From Mariannaea sp. PMI_226 (taxonomy: Eukaryota > Ascomycota > Sordariomycetes > Hypocreales > Nectriaceae), in contig JANFOG010000002.1 of the NCBI GenBank assembly GCA_024336345.1, forward strand, positions 372,001-436,000: a stretch of DNA of 64,000 nucleotides. Direction: 5' to 3'. A model generated the notes under the pieces. It saw only the letters and a list, made by a program, of their open reading frames with translations. It had not been told where the DNA came from and searched no databases. Numbering within the stretch: the stretch's first letter is position 1; the number at the start of each line of letters is the position of its first letter. The translations under genes were made by a program, and so were the position numbers. Below, piece after piece: positions 47,301 through 60,253 of the stretch.

Positions 47301-49343
47301 ACATGGATTTAGGTTCTATCTCTCAATGGTTACCTGCACGTTGCTGCCCACGTATCGGGTCCAACCCCGAGACTCATATGGGCACATGGGTGAAGGTGAC
47401 AACTAGAATCACTCACAGTGGCACAACTAGTTTCCAGGTTCCTGGCCTGAGTTTGATATGCACGGCTCTCTTCATTTGGAAAAACATGACCAAAGCAGTC
47501 CTGGCCGGAAGGCGGATATTCACAGAAAGCTCAAACTTCAGTCCTCGTATTCCTTTTTGCAGATCATCACCCTATAATATTGCAAAACTCGGGCTCGCTT
47601 TGCATCAGTTTGGTTATTGTGATTCGGACATTTCCTCTCTCCTCCCGTCACTAGTCCACATGAATTCTACATGGATAGGCGGACGGTCCCCTAGACTTGT
47701 CATTCAAACTAAACCAGGTGACATGCATATGAACCACGGCTGCTAGCCCCCTTGAGCAAGTTATTGTTTGCCAGCCTGCTTCTCATGACCCCACAGTTGC
47801 TTAACAATAGGGCAGTGAGGAGTGACTTAGGAATGACAGATGAGTGGAAGACTCGTTCTGACCACTCAGATGATTTTATTTCACCAAACAGCCGGTTTGA
47901 AATCCAGTCAGTAAGGTGAATCCAGGAGCTGGCCCGGAAGCCCCTAGAGCGTTTTTGTGCTCGGGCTGGAGGCATCATCATGACGGGTGTCTGCAGCAGT
48001 CGAGGACAGCATTAATGCGTCCGAGGCCACCGCATTTTGGCACATTGTCCCCCTCCGCCTGACGCAGGGCACATAATGTTGGTGTTACGCTGCCATATAT
48101 TACCATAGAATTATGATCTTCATACCAATCAAGCCCTGACTTCCATATGGGATCACATCACACAGCAGGCAAGAAGGTGCAGCAGGCGATCTATGAATCT
48201 ACGATCCATATATGCAAAAGTGTGACCACTCTCCCGTACGGTCCCCTGGGCCTGGTCATCGCTCCTCGTGGCAACAGTGCCCCTCCTTTCCTACGTTTCC
48301 TTCTGCCGGGCAGCTGGCTGCTAGCTGCCACATCGAGTATGCCCCACGGGGGGGCAGCCCCTTTCTCACGCCCCCCAATCCTATTGTCGACCTATTGACG
48401 GTGGAGGGCAAGGGAGGGGGGTATGATCTCAGAAAGGGGGGTGGGCAGGTACTGACAGACGTAACGGCTGTTAGCTTGAGTGTGGAAGTGTGGGGAGACC
48501 CCTGATGCCATGTGGTGGGTGAGTGCGTATCCTGGGGGACAGTGCTTCACGAATATGGATTTGCCTGCATACTCGAGGCAATGATAATAGATACTGACGG
48601 CTTCAGGAGAGTCCTAGGACTCATTTCAGGGCGCTCTCGTTCAGCGGAGAGCTTGTGTGACCACGGAGATACCCATTATGCCTTAGTTTCGAGTCCTGTG
48701 TGTGCTCATCTCGCCCAGTGTTGCTACGAAGCTCCCTACCGTTCTGCCATGGCCGATGCTCAAAATGTATATCAGCATGCCATGCCCTCCATGATGCAGA
48801 CTCTTGTCAAATTCACCAATAGTGACCCTTCAGATTTCAAACGGGTTGAATGTAAAAAGTCTCGCACACCCCCTAATTTTCTGGTCTCCTGATAGGCTCT
48901 TCTATCGTCCCCTCGAGGCACAATAGACCGCGTGCACCCGTTTACCAGTCTTTGGACTTCTGTCAAGATCACAGTGCCTGAATATCCTGTCCTCATTGGG
49001 CCGTACCATCACTAGAGTCATATTCTATTGAGGAACTCATCTGAACATTCTCCCCTCTATTGACAAGAGACTTCTCTCGTTTCCCTCGAGTACCAACGCC
49101 GCCATTGGCTTGCCTCACTCTCACGACTATTTAATCTTCCTCCGCCTCTGCCACTTCTTCTTCTCTCTCCTTCACACGCATACACATCACCACTTTCTTC
49201 ATTACTTCTTCGCTTCACAGCAAATCACTTCTTCTTTTGCTACGCACTTTTCGGCTTCGATACACAATCGTCGTCAAGAGTTCCGAGCTTCATACCCCTT
49301 CCAACTATATCCAACATCAGTTTCACTGCTTCGCAGCATTTCA
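44375..49343. other. 5 kb intergenic region
   Basis: Frames of 60-150 codons occur on both strands (44978-45439 plus, 46449-46817 minus, 47303-47746 plus, 48147-48892 plus). None has a domain, a consistent splice pattern or a plausible signal peptide. A C-rich tract lies near 45010-45020. No RNA gene or transposon was recognised. The last 250 bp are a CT-rich promoter and leader for the gene at 49509. Confidence 0.35.
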
Positions 49344-49496
49344 GTGAGTTTACCTTGCCTTCCCCTTGTTTCTTCTCTCTACATCCCTCCACAGTGCGCT
49401 GCTCCTTTTGCCGGAGTCAACACACACCTTCGAGCACATACCTCCTTCAAGCAACAGTCTTCTTCCCGCAAACACTGCAAACTTACTGACTTCTAG
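49344..49496 (+). other. Probable 5' UTR intron
   Basis: Donor GTGAGT at 49344, branch TTACTGAC and acceptor TTCTAG at 49496 define a 153 bp intron. It ends 12 bp before the ATG at 49509 and follows a CT-rich leader, as seen in well-expressed fungal genes. Confidence 0.55.
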
Positions 49497-49508
49497 TCCT
49501 GTTTCGTC

Positions 49509-51483
49509 ATGTCTTCCCACAACAACGGTTCCGACATGCAGCGTCTCCTGTCTGGCCAAGGCCTTGGTAACATGAGTGGTGCTTCCAATGGGCCTATTGA
49601 CCCTCGTCTCCTTGCTCAGCAGGCACTTCTTAACCCTCAGATGGCTGTCAACCAGCAACAGCAGCAGCAAGTTGCTTTGGGTACCAACTCTTTCACCAGC
49701 AACACTACTGGTAACAACGCTTTCACTCTCCAACAGAACGCGAACGTAAGTAAACTCATCAGTCCTAAACACCTACCAGCTATAGCTAACACTGAAGTGC
49801 CACAGAACAATGGTAACGGATCTGGCCTGACCTCCAACGGGCAAGCCACTCATCTCCCATATCCTTCTGTCGAGAATCCCAGCGCCTTTGTTGCAGTGGT
49901 AAGCATCAACTTTTGTTCTATCATTTCATCACACCAATGCGCTGACAAACTATACCCAGGACTCCGACAACGATAATGATGGTGACAGCTCGGATGAAGA
50001 GGTAAGTAGCTTCATCTTTGTCTGGCATGAATTCTACAGCATCTAATCTATCTCTACCTAGGAGTCTCCTATCCCTGAGCTTAGCCAGATGAACATCACC
50101 AACGCTCAGGTCATTGGTAACCATCAGACTCAGGTAAGTCAATTTTCCCTTCCTCGGATATTCCAATAGATCAAGCATAACATTCTCTCCTATCAGAACT
50201 ACTTCAACTACAACCATTCTCCTCTTGAGCATGTTCCTACCTACCCTGCTTATACCAACTCCTACGCCACCAATGGATTCGTAAGTTGCCTTGCATTTTC
50301 TCAACTCATCACTAGAGAACTTCATCACTAACTCTTCTCATCTGCAGCCTGCTCCTCTTCTCCAGTCGAATGCGACTGCTGGACCTGCCAATGTCGCCAA
50401 TGTCGGGCAGAGCAACGTTGTTGCTTCTCCTGTTGGCCAGAACACTGCTGCTCCAGCTGGTCAAAACATTGGTACTCCTGCTGTCATGCAAACCCCCAAT
50501 CGTATCATTGATCTTCGAACCATTGCTCACGAAATTATCGCCATGACTGACGATGAACTGGTCGACCTCCTAGCTTCCGGTGCCCTTGGTACTCCAGAGG
50601 AAGTCCTCGCTGCCGCTGAAGCTGCCATTGAGGAGTCGGAGGCTACTACCGCCCAAATTGTTCAAGAGAATCTCCAGGCTCCTGCCAATGTCAACAACAT
50701 CAACAACGTCAACAACAACGCCCCTGATACTGTTGCTGGTACCCTCGATGCCTTTGGCATCAACCCCCTTCCTACTTACTTGCCTTCTGCTCAGGCCACT
50801 CCTGGAAACACAGCTCTCATTACTCCTGGCGCCAGTTTCAATAACCCGCCTACCGTCCAACAGATCCTTCAGATGGCAAGCCCCCGAGCTCGAGCTCACA
50901 TTGAGATGGCAACTCACTATGGCACTCTTCCCAATGCTGCCATTATGGCTGCTCTCCCTCTCTTCCCTGAAAACGAACGCAGCTTCCCAGTGGATGTCCA
51001 GCGGGCTCTCAAGAATCAACGCTCTCTTTGGCTCAACCGATATGGCCCCGGTTCCGATGTCGCTCAAGGTCGAGCCGTTCTCTATATGGGACGTGCTTTT
51101 GGTTTCACTTATCCAGTCATTCGAATCATGGCTCGTTTTCGTCAGTCAGACTCTACCCTTCGCGGAAATTGGCGGACCATGACTCAACGTGCAGAGGATC
51201 GCGTTCGTGCTCCACAGTGGACTGAGACTGATGTAAGTTCAAGCCCTTGCTTTCTTCTTTAGTCATTGATCACTTGTGTTAATCTATTTATGCCCAGGAC
51301 AATCTCCTCCGCCAATACTGGAGGCTCCACGGTGAAGGTCGTGCTCCTCACCAAACCGGCAATTCCATCAGCTGGACTCGACTTGGACAGTGGGTGCGTG
51401 TTCATGGCGGCACCTATCGTTTCTCCGGTATGGCTTGCAGGCGCCGCGCTATTCACCTCTTTGAGCGTGGTCTCTTGCTCTAA
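49509..51483 (+). CDS. Asn/Gln-rich protein with C-terminal Myb/SANT-like domain
   Basis: Seven exons: 49509-49745, 49806-49898, 49960-50001, 50062-50133, 50197-50280, 50348-51232 and 51298-51483. All introns (60-67 bp) are phase 0 with near-consensus GTAAGY donors, and the product is 532 residues. Residues 1-180 are low-complexity: NQQQQQQ, Asn-rich blocks, and an acidic DSDNDNDGDSSDEE exon. A second Asn run (NVNNINNVNNN) follows later. The last 70 or so residues have three spaced tryptophans (QYWRLHGEG, SISWTRLGQWV, then GTYRFSGMACRRRAIH). This looks like a Myb/SANT-like helix-turn-helix as found at the end of several fungal nuclear proteins, so a nuclear role is likely. No ortholog name is recognised. 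It converges with the Apa2-type gene. Confidence 0.75.
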
Positions 51484-51759
51484 GAACCCGGGTTCTGGTA
51501 CCTATGGCACAACACTAACTTAGTTGACAAGCATTGGCCATGATGGAACTTAGGGGGAACGGATTCTTCTTTTTTTTCAAACTCACACGCGATGGTGTTG
51601 AGTATTTGGGATGGGGATCCCATAGGCGTTCAGGTCAAGTAGTTCAGATACCCTTTGTAGTATGGAGGATAAGTGATAGTATGGCACGGCAATTCGGTAG
51701 TTTTCGGGGTCCCCTATACACCCAAGCAGATAGGCTCAAGGAAAATGGTATATTTCATA

Positions 51760-52828
51760 CTACACTGACAGTCCAATTCTTGTGAGCACTTGTGACAGTA
51801 GATCTGGGTCTCTCCTAAGAGCTGCCCATTCCCCTTCATTCTTAACCAGAGCAGTGCCTGCCAACACGGTTCCATTAAGTGACAACACTCCAAGAATCGA
51901 TCCATCTCTGCCAGATATCCTTGCACCTTCCGCTACACGGGGACATATTACTAGTGTGTTCTTCGTCATTGCCATATTATAGCTAATTCTTGTCTCGCCC
52001 TCTCCTAAGATGGAGTCCTCGATGAGGGTGTCTCCTGAGTGAGCGGCCACGGCTCGGCAGGCTGCTCGGTAGAGGCGTAGGTAGGTATTGTGCACTTCAT
52101 TTGCCGGCGTATCTAGGCTTATCTTTTCTGCGAAGGTAGTGAATGGAGCAGATCTGGATGTCAGGGTATCTGCCAGCACAGTCCAGTCGCTATCGGGAGG
52201 AAGTCCGTCTCTCATGCTAGCGATGGGTAGAAGCTGAATATGACGATGAGGTTGACTCGCCCCGGAGTGGTCTCCGCAGTTGAAGAAGGCAAAAAGACCA
52301 TCGTTATTCTCTATCGTTGAAGTGTTTTTCTCTTCTTCATATGCTCGAATGCATGCTAATGTAGCTTCCAGGTCTGACTCCTCGAGGAGGTGAGTCTGAG
52401 GCTTGAACTCAGTTGTTGCGAGAATGAAATGCTCTGGAACAATGGCAAACTTGTTAAGTACGAGGTAATGGGATGGGCCTAGATCCGTGACACGAAGGGC
52501 CGCAGGAGGATTCGCAAATGGATCAAATGGCTTGCTGGGTTTGCTGGGGTCCTTGGGAGGTGCTTTCGGCTTCGCTGCCAGAGCAGGAGAGAAACGCAAC
52601 TGATACTACGCGCACTCTGTTAGTTGTATTACGTTCCCTGCGGTAATTCCAGTGCCCAAAGATCACTGGATAACATCCGATTGCTTGTTGGACACTCACT
52701 GGGACGTTGTGGACGCGAAGCATGGAAACTTGGGTGGGGTAGTAGGACAGCTCTCCCTCAGACCTTGCCTTTTCAAAGGCCGCCTTCACCAGCTTGGGGA
52801 GGCTCGATGGAGCTTTCAGGGAAGCCAT
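51760..52828 (-). CDS. ATP adenylyltransferase / AP4A phosphorylase (Apa1/Apa2 type)
   Basis: Exons 52828-52700 and 52605-51760 flank a 94 bp intron (donor GTGAGT, acceptor GCGTAG) and give 324 residues. The enzyme splits diadenosine tetraphosphate with phosphate into ATP and ADP. Yeast Apa1/Apa2 are the reference. The HIT-superfamily active site is seen as SGASQPHRHIQLLP, with H-x-H-x-Q at about residues 163-167 whose middle His is the adenylylated nucleophile in the family. Upstream NKFAIVPEHFILAT and downstream SYNMAMTKNTLVICPR are also conserved. It is probably cytosolic. Its stop lies 276 bp from the stop of the gene at 49509. Confidence 0.93.
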
Positions 52829-55800
52829 TTTGTAGCTCTCCTTCTCTATTGTTTCCTCTGTAAAAATCAAACGAGCGATAGCCCGGTCCAAGGATTACCG
52901 CGAGGTTGAGTGTTGATGCTCTGGCGTAAAACTTGGAGATGGAAGTCCAAATGTCGTGGCCCGTGCCAGAGACAGTGTCGGTGATGTACTGTTGCAGGTA
53001 TGGGACACTGGTAATAAGCCCGCTCCACCGCAGAAGAATCTGGGCACTGAAAGGCTACTTACCTTAACTTCGCCTCACTGCCGCTCCCGGAGCTGGCTCA
53101 TCTACCAAACATTACATCTTCATCAAGAGTATCACGACAATCCCAAAAACTCTTCACAAGCCTGGGTATCCCTTCTTGGTTCGCCTCTGAAATTTTTACT
53201 GAATTTCTTTTTCAAGTTGTGGCCGTATACCAAAGGCTTGCAAGAATGTTTCCATCGTGCACAATCAGATCTCGCTCATGTCCGTCTCGCTTTTTATCCA
53301 CCACCAAATAAAAACACAAGAGCGTACAAGGATCTAGAAAATATGAGGCAAGATGTTGAAGTCTTTTCTGCTTCTATCATCATTGTTTTTTATTGTCTTT
53401 CTCTGGATGAGGAAACTGATACTTGTAGGCTATTTAGATTCACGTTCTCCGAACTTTGGTTCTCCAAACACAATAACAACACTTGAGCAGAAATCTCCCC
53501 ATTCAGTCTATAAGAGGAAGCAGTGCATCCAGTTGTTGGTGTTACAGAACTAGGTATGCTTGCAGATGGCTCAGGTCAGCCGGCTTTCCGGAAACTGTTA
53601 CCCAAGCGTGTCAAGCACTTGGCTGCTGGCACCCTAACCATCGAGGAGACGAGCCCAAGGCATCCAGGGATAAGAATGTGTTCCAAATCATGTCGAAAAC
53701 GCAGCACTTAGTAGCATATTGATCTTTCCTATTTGTATCAAAAGCTCTGGCTAACATTCTAAGTGTGCAATCTGAAAACATTAGATATCATTCCCCGGCC
53801 TCTAGCACAAATATGGGCAACAAAGTGGCCCATGACCAAAGGCGAAAACAACCTCACTATAGGCTACGGTCTTAGGTACATGTATACCGATTTCTTCAGG
53901 AAGAGACACGTCTGCTGACAGGGTTCTAGAGGTAGCAAATCAAGTATTCGCTCTCCTACTCGTCGGCTTGACTCCCTGGTCCCATCACATTCTGTTACAC
54001 AAGCACGAATGAAAATTTCAGCCCATAGCTCCATCAAGTCGGGTATGAGTTTTCTACACCATCACCATGTCCTCGCCATGTGAGGTACTGATCAGTATCA
54101 AGGCCTCTATCAAGAACGCTGCCCAGGTGAGATGAGATAGTCTATCTGAGAACTGACGGGCAAATGAGAGAAATCCAGAGCCTGAGGGTATTTGTCATAT
54201 CATATTCTTGATCCTTCCAACCTGGACGACTAGCCCATCCGAATATCTGATCCGACAATTTTCTGATGACCAGAATATGGGCTTCGGACGTGGCAACTGC
54301 CCGCAGCTGACGAAGAGCATGACCGAAGCGGACTCCTCAGGAAGAACATTCAACAGATGAGAGGATCCAAGTCGACTGGTCCGTCAAGAACTAAAAAGTC
54401 AAATTTCACTTGTACTTTAGTGATAAACCTTGTGAATCTGTCCCTCTTACAAAGATTGACTAACGCTATTTACCGTTCATGATATCCTCTGACGACCCAG
54501 ATAGGTTCTCAAGTTCGATCGAATACTACTGAATGATGCCAACTGATGCTCAACAAAAGAAGACCCTGCGATTATGCCTTGGCCCCCTGGGTAAACATGG
54601 CAGAGATAAAGACAATATCTCGCAGAGCGGCAAAGAGGTCATCAACTCCTCGGCGTCATCAAATACTATTCAACAACTATTGATTATTTGCACGAAACAG
54701 TCATAAATCTATCGAAACAGTTTAATAGTAAGCACAGTTGCCCATGAATTTCGTTTGGAATCAGCTCCCCAGTAAGGCATTCGGAGATGAAAGCTAAAGC
54801 AGACTAATAATCGCATCTGATACAGATTGTTAGTGGTAGCCCTTCGCTCTTGTAACAGAAGATCTGCCTATGTCTTGGTTAAGAACTGTACAGGATATTA
54901 GGGGCTATAAAACACAGACTCATATCAGCATCTACCTAGTCAGATTAGCGACTACACAGCGTTCAAGCCACAAAATATGAAGTTTGATACCTTAATCAGG
55001 GCCGAGTTAGCGGGGAGACTGAGGTATTTCGACGGCAAGGCTATAAGTTACTGATTTTCGTCTAGACAGCAAAGCCTTCCTTGAACTTTGATCGATCATT
55101 CTCGAACCTCCTACCTTCTATTCGCGACGAATCCACATATTTCCCACAAGCCTCCTCGAACCTCGACCGATGGCGAACCCCGAACCGTCCCCTCCTAAGC
55201 ATATGAATACCCCTATTCAATAAATTCGATGAGCCCCGACATCTAAGCCTGCTCCTGAAACGATGGTTTCCTCGACATACAAGAACCCGAAAGTGTACAT
55301 CATCCCACGATCGATTCCCTCCCCGAACCCCTCGAACCTCTTGAATCCCAGAGGCCGTATAAGATTCCTTTACAAGCTCGCTCCGCCGGTAACCAGAACT
55401 CGAAAGTAAAGCATATTCTCAACCTACGAATTCGAAATCTCTTCCCTGCCTTGAAGCCGCTCGAAGTCTCTCCTTCAAAGATCTGAACCCTTCCTCCCTC
55501 AAGACCACCAACCGCCCTTCGATCGATCTATTGTTACGGTACCGAATAGTTACTATCCTAGTTATAGGAATGTAATTACAACAAGATTTCAGTTTGCCTT
55601 GAGCTAAGCTACAGTATGTTTCCTAACTGTTTTGAATATCGTGTTAGTTCCAGATTCTAACTATGTTTGAGCAGTCATATACGAATAAGAGCATCGAGAA
55701 TCGAGAAACTACTCCTCTCAAAACACTGTCCCCCTCCTTTTCCTCTCCTCCACGCCGAACGATGACATTATAACCGACTCCTCCCCTCCCTCCTCCTTTC

Positions 55801-57428
55801 GCCCTTTTATCGAGCATTTGGCACGACCCCTATGAGTCAACTATATCCGAACATACCTGCGTCAAGAAACCTATTATCGAAATATTATTTCAAATGCTCA
55901 TACGCGTGTTGATGGAAAATGCAAGTATGAGACCTGACCACCGTTTTCAAGAAGTCCAACTTTTATCGAAGGGATATGATAATAATATCCAGATACTAAC
56001 TTCTTACATAATTAGTGAAGGTAAGTAAGACATATGTAATGAGGTGAAGATATGACGCCCGTACTGTCTGATCAGATATCTTTGAACCATGCGATTCCCA
56101 GACTACATAATCCCTCCCAAAGGGCAACTGTGGTCCTTGCCACCGTTCTCTAATGAGAAACACTACCAATTCTACTATTCTCCGCCGACCACTCCGACAG
56201 TTATAGATACTTCCTGCATTTGGGGTACCATCCAATGCCCCCTACAATCACTGTTAGCCCAGCATTACAATGAGCTTGAGCGGTTCCTTGCTTCCTCAGT
56301 ACCATAGTACTGCCATTGTCCAAGCTCTACAGGAGACGGTCAAAGTTTTGTTGAATTTATTTTGCTGATCATTCTCCCTAATCACATCAATGATTCCCTC
56401 GTTGAGATGAGATGAGTAGTTGGACTCACGTCAGTCATACAGTCCATAAACACTTACGGGCTACTAGGCCCTTCACAGGGGGCCAATATACATACGTTCT
56501 AAGATTCTCAGAATGGAACATGAATGCGAGCCTAACCCTTGTTGACACATGTTGACAGTCGTCAATTTACAGAACCAGATCATCCTGGGAAACCCTCAGT
56601 CTCAAGAATGCAGGGATATTGCCAATTTTCCCACTTACACTCCGTCCCTCTACAATACATCAATATGAGATGAGTCCAATTTCAATTGCAACCCAGAGGT
56701 TGACTGACTGAGAGCCTCTTTCAACCCTGAAATATATGGATAGGAGTTCGAGGGTATGTCTTATTATAACGAGGCCAACCAGGAGACTCCTCCGCCCAGT
56801 GTCAATCCAATGAATTTCAGCTTCGATTTGGGCAAAATCAAGGTGGTATGTTTTAACAAACTCCTGAAACAGAGCTATAACATGTTCTCGCCGAGATGAA
56901 CTGAGTATCGAACACGCGTCACTGTGGGCTCGTTTTGGAGCCGTTGCCCAGGGGCCTGTGACAGCACCTGGCTCAACCCAAATCTTCCACGACACGCTGA
57001 CGATTCCATGTTCAATTCTTTTTTTATTCAAGGACTGTATGGGAATGTAACCCAACGCAAGGTTTAGCCATCTATGACTGGCAGCTGAGACTATTTTCTT
57101 TATGCTATTCACTTCCAGTGTATAGATAACCAGTGTGGCGTTCGCATTAACCCCTCCAAAATCGGGTACCATGCCCGCTATCCCACTGTAAGACGGACCA
57201 TCAACATCCCGCACACACCAATGAACGCTTTGAATTACAGCCCGTCATCAACGTGCAAATTGATCAAACAGTTAATTAGATCTGCAGAAAAAGACACCAT
57301 CTTTTGCGCATAACACCCACACTTGATGAAACGATTAGTCTGACCGCCACCCCCTCTCCTCTCTTCTCTTTCTCTCCTTCACCTCGTTCGGTGATCTCTG
57401 TGTAACATACTCTCCTGAACGAATTGTT
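52829..57428. other. 4.6 kb region with no supported gene
   Basis: Two longer frames, 52956-53486 plus (176 codons) and 56660-57214 minus (184 codons), have no start context, splice structure or family and are about as long as chance allows in 64 kb. Between about 53.75 and 56 kb there is hardly any open frame. Within this, 55060-55530 is strongly C-rich and G-poor with repeated TCGAACC-like words, next to a candidate LTR. Confidence 0.4.
55532..55725. mobile_element. Candidate solo LTR
   Basis: A 194 bp block starts TGTTACGG and ends CAAAACA, so its ends are the TGTT...AACA inverted repeat of LTRs. It is AT-rich between pyrimidine-rich flanks. A polypyrimidine tract (CCCCCTCC) directly after 55725 would be a polypurine tract if the element is on the minus strand. 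No target-site duplication or second LTR was found by eye. Confidence 0.3.
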
Positions 57429-58031
57429 CTAGATCATGAGAGCAGCCACACCAGCCAGCAACCCACCGATCATGTTCATGCTGTAAGATGCGGCGCCATT
57501 GATAACGGTGCTAGTGGTATGTGCAGTCGTCGTCTGGCCTGGCTTGGTGCCGTTGCTGCTAGGAGTAGGCACGCCAGCAGGAGTTGTGTTGGGCAGAATG
57601 TTGGTATGAGTCTGAGTCTGGAGAGTTGCATGCTCAGAGCTGGTAGCCTCCTCGGTAGTCTCAGCGGGAGCAGTAGTAGGCTCAGCCTCTTTGGTGGTGG
57701 TGGTTTCGCCAACAATTGAGGAAGTATCAGAGACGATAATCGTGTTTGTGTGACGGTCGGTAGTGGCACCACCATTACCTTGACAAGTCTCTCCCTTGGG
57801 ACAGCAACCGTATTGTCCGTTGGAACCAAGAACACAGTACTCAGTCGAAGGGCAGCCACCAGATCCGTCCGGGCAGCAGGTCCAGGTCAGGTCAATGCAG
57901 CCATCGCCACAGTCCTTCTGGCCTTCTTCATTGCAAGGGACCTTAACAATCTCACGCTCAGCGAGCAGAGCAGGGCTGATGCCAGCATAAGCGCGAGTGG
58001 CGGCGAGGGTGATGAGGAGAAGCTTGTTCAT
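57429..58031 (-). CDS. GPI-anchored small Cys-rich cell-surface protein
   Basis: A single exon of 200 residues when started at the ATG at 58031, because MNKLLLITLAATRAYAG is then a signal peptide. An in-frame Met at 58064 would add 11 residues. Residues 30-80 hold about twelve cysteines (VPCNEEGQKDCGDGCI, WTCCPDGSGGCPSTEYC, YGCCPKGETC), a granulin-like knot pattern common in fungal wall proteins. Then follows a Ser/Thr-rich stalk, likely O-glycosylated. The C-terminus has a small-residue site (NGAASYS) and the hydrophobic tail MIGGLLAGVAALMI, the signature of GPI attachment. No enzymatic motif is seen. Confidence 0.85.
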   Translation of the reverse strand: MNKLLLITLAATRAYAGISPALLAEREIVKVPCNEEGQKDCGDGCIDLTWTCCPDGSGGCPSTEYCVLGSNGQYGCCPKGETCQGNGGATTDRHTNTIIVSDTSSIVGETTTTKEAEPTTAPAETTEEATSSEHATLQTQTHTNILPNTTPAGVPTPSSNGTKPGQTTTAHTTSTVINGAASYSMNMIGGLLAGVAALMI

Positions 58032-60253
58032 CTTGGGCAAATTTAAAGCGAGCGTCGTGTTCAACTGCAGTTCAGCGAATGACTCTTTTGAAAAACAAAA
58101 AGAAAAGAAAAACGGAGGTTCTGCAGGTTTATTATACAGCGGTGAACGATGATCAAGATGGAGGGGTTAACGGATCACATTTATGCATATTGGGGTATTT
58201 GCTTCGTATTTATATCTGCACTCAAACTCTTCTTGCGTAGGACTCATCGGATTGTCGGCAGAGAAACAGCCAGCTCGGTATGTAAGGAGTGTTCAGCCGC
58301 ACACTTGTCGCCCGGATGAGAAGAAAACACGTCGTTCAGCCTTGGAGAACCCCCTGGTCACTTACGAATCTGCCAGGGACCTGACAGGGTTCCCCATCAT
58401 GATGGTGTGCCGTGCCATAATATCATTGGCCTAGGCTTGGGGCACCTGAGTTGGTGGCTGTCTCGTACAAAGTGCCGGAGGCAGTTGGGGTAACAGCTCC
58501 TCAGAGGCTCAGACGATTCACAGCAAGGTTCTCAGAACAAACTGGAGTTCTGGATTGATCTTCTCGCAGATCAAACGACCTTATTTTTTTACGTCGTTTC
58601 GCGAATACGTTTGTTTGAACCGCATCAAGACAGCCCCGGAAGATGACTCTGCACTCAAAGACATAGTACTTCTGATATTGTTGAAATAGAGGCCAGCCGA
58701 TATTACGTCCAGGAATCAATCTCTCTATGGTGTAGTATCGACCTTTCCAGTACCGGGTGATCTGCACTTACACCAGTCCTTCATCATACATTTGGGTGGG
58801 TGCATCCCGGCACTGGTCGTGTCAGCCTCTCCTTGAAGATGGCCACACCGTTGCTTTTTGTGAAATATACAGGGGTGTTTTTGCGTTATAACAGCGTTGG
58901 TTGGCTAACAAACATTCGATGATGCCGCTCTATGCACCCAGGCTACCTTTGCAGTTCGCGCACTCACCATAACCAAGTGACAATTACTCCGGCGGCCCCA
59001 ATTTCCGTCTTACTCTAGGTGCTTTCCTTCTCATCTAGAGATCACACTAATAGTATACCCTGAGAGTCCTACCTAGCTTGCCCACGTCATCCTTTCTTCA
59101 CTTCCGCCCAGATGTTGTTTTAGAAAAATGGGGGTGTTGCTGCATAACTGTGTCAACGGATGCCATAACGTTGCAACACTTGAATGTGAAACGTCCTTCT
59201 TTTCCTGTTTTTTTTTCAGGCATAAAAACCCCCATTTTTACTCGGCCGTTGTAATAAGATGATGGCTGAAAGGTCAGGATTGCAAAATGACTGGTATATA
59301 GTCTGTGGATTCACAAAGATCATCAATTGGAAAGGTCAATATGTATGGGTTTAGTTTCTTGAAATTTGATACGGGCTCTGGTCGTCTTAGGGTTTTTCAG
59401 ACGTAGAAAACTGCCTCTCGGGAAGGTGTGAAAATAGTAAACAGTGCAGCCTCCTCCGTTGAGCTGTTGAGCAGTTCGTTGTATGCTATGGAGTAGGAAG
59501 CCGCCATGACAACAAAATAAGAAAATCAACAGAGACTCACACTTGCACCAGGCATGAGAAGTACTTTAACATGAATGTTTGACTATCTTCTATATGATTG
59601 CGTGTGAAATTAGTAGCAAGATGGATGTATCAACGTTCGAAGTCCGATGTCTCCGTTTATGAGAATCTTAGTCTAGGGTACGGGAGGGTTTTTGTAGCTT
59701 TATTCACATGCCTGGCTCAAGTGGGATATTTGCCTTTTCTGGAAACCATGGATTAAGAAGAGGTTAACTCTAGGCAAACCATTTCTCTTTCTGGCCCTCC
59801 GTTAGTTGATCAACTGTTTGAGTCAGACTTGTGGTACTGGGGGGAGAAGATGAGGCACCTGAGTGGCATCGATATATCTTGATGCCCTGGTATGATAAGA
59901 ATAACTCTAGATAACTTATTGGTTTCTCCCATTCCTCTTTCCTCCGTACTTGGAAATACCCTCGCCAGTTAAGATGACTCCATGATGGACCAGACTCAAC
60001 CGTCGAGATTCGCAGCCACCTGGCTGAAGCCACACGTCTTTTACCTGCATGCTAACATTTCTATAGAAAATTACATCTCACTATGGTATCATTTTAATAT
60101 CGTCGCCGTTGAAATCTAAGAATTGAGTGTGGTGAATCAGAGACCAAAGTTGTTGTTTTTGTCAATATGCATATTCCCCCTTTCCAAGTCCCAAGCCCAT
60201 TACCCGTCTATAGTATTTCTCCCACACTTTGTGACGTGTCGACACCTATGCTC
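58032..60253. other. 2.2 kb intergenic region
   Basis: The promoter of the GPI protein gene and the 3' flank of the membrane protein. Short frames (58501-58767, 59770-60033, both minus) are unsupported. No repeat or RNA gene recognised. Confidence 0.35.

Noticed and set aside
48147..48892. Plus-strand frames at 48.1-48.9 kb as exons of one gene
   Set aside because: No phase-compatible donor and acceptor pair joins them, and no family text is seen.
52956..53486. 176-codon plus-strand frame as a gene
   Set aside because: No motif, and the composition shifts along its length. A second frame is equally protein-like, so no choice can be defended.
56660..57214. 184-codon minus-strand frame as a gene
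   Set aside because: About the longest expected by chance in six frames of 64 kb, with no recognisable domain.
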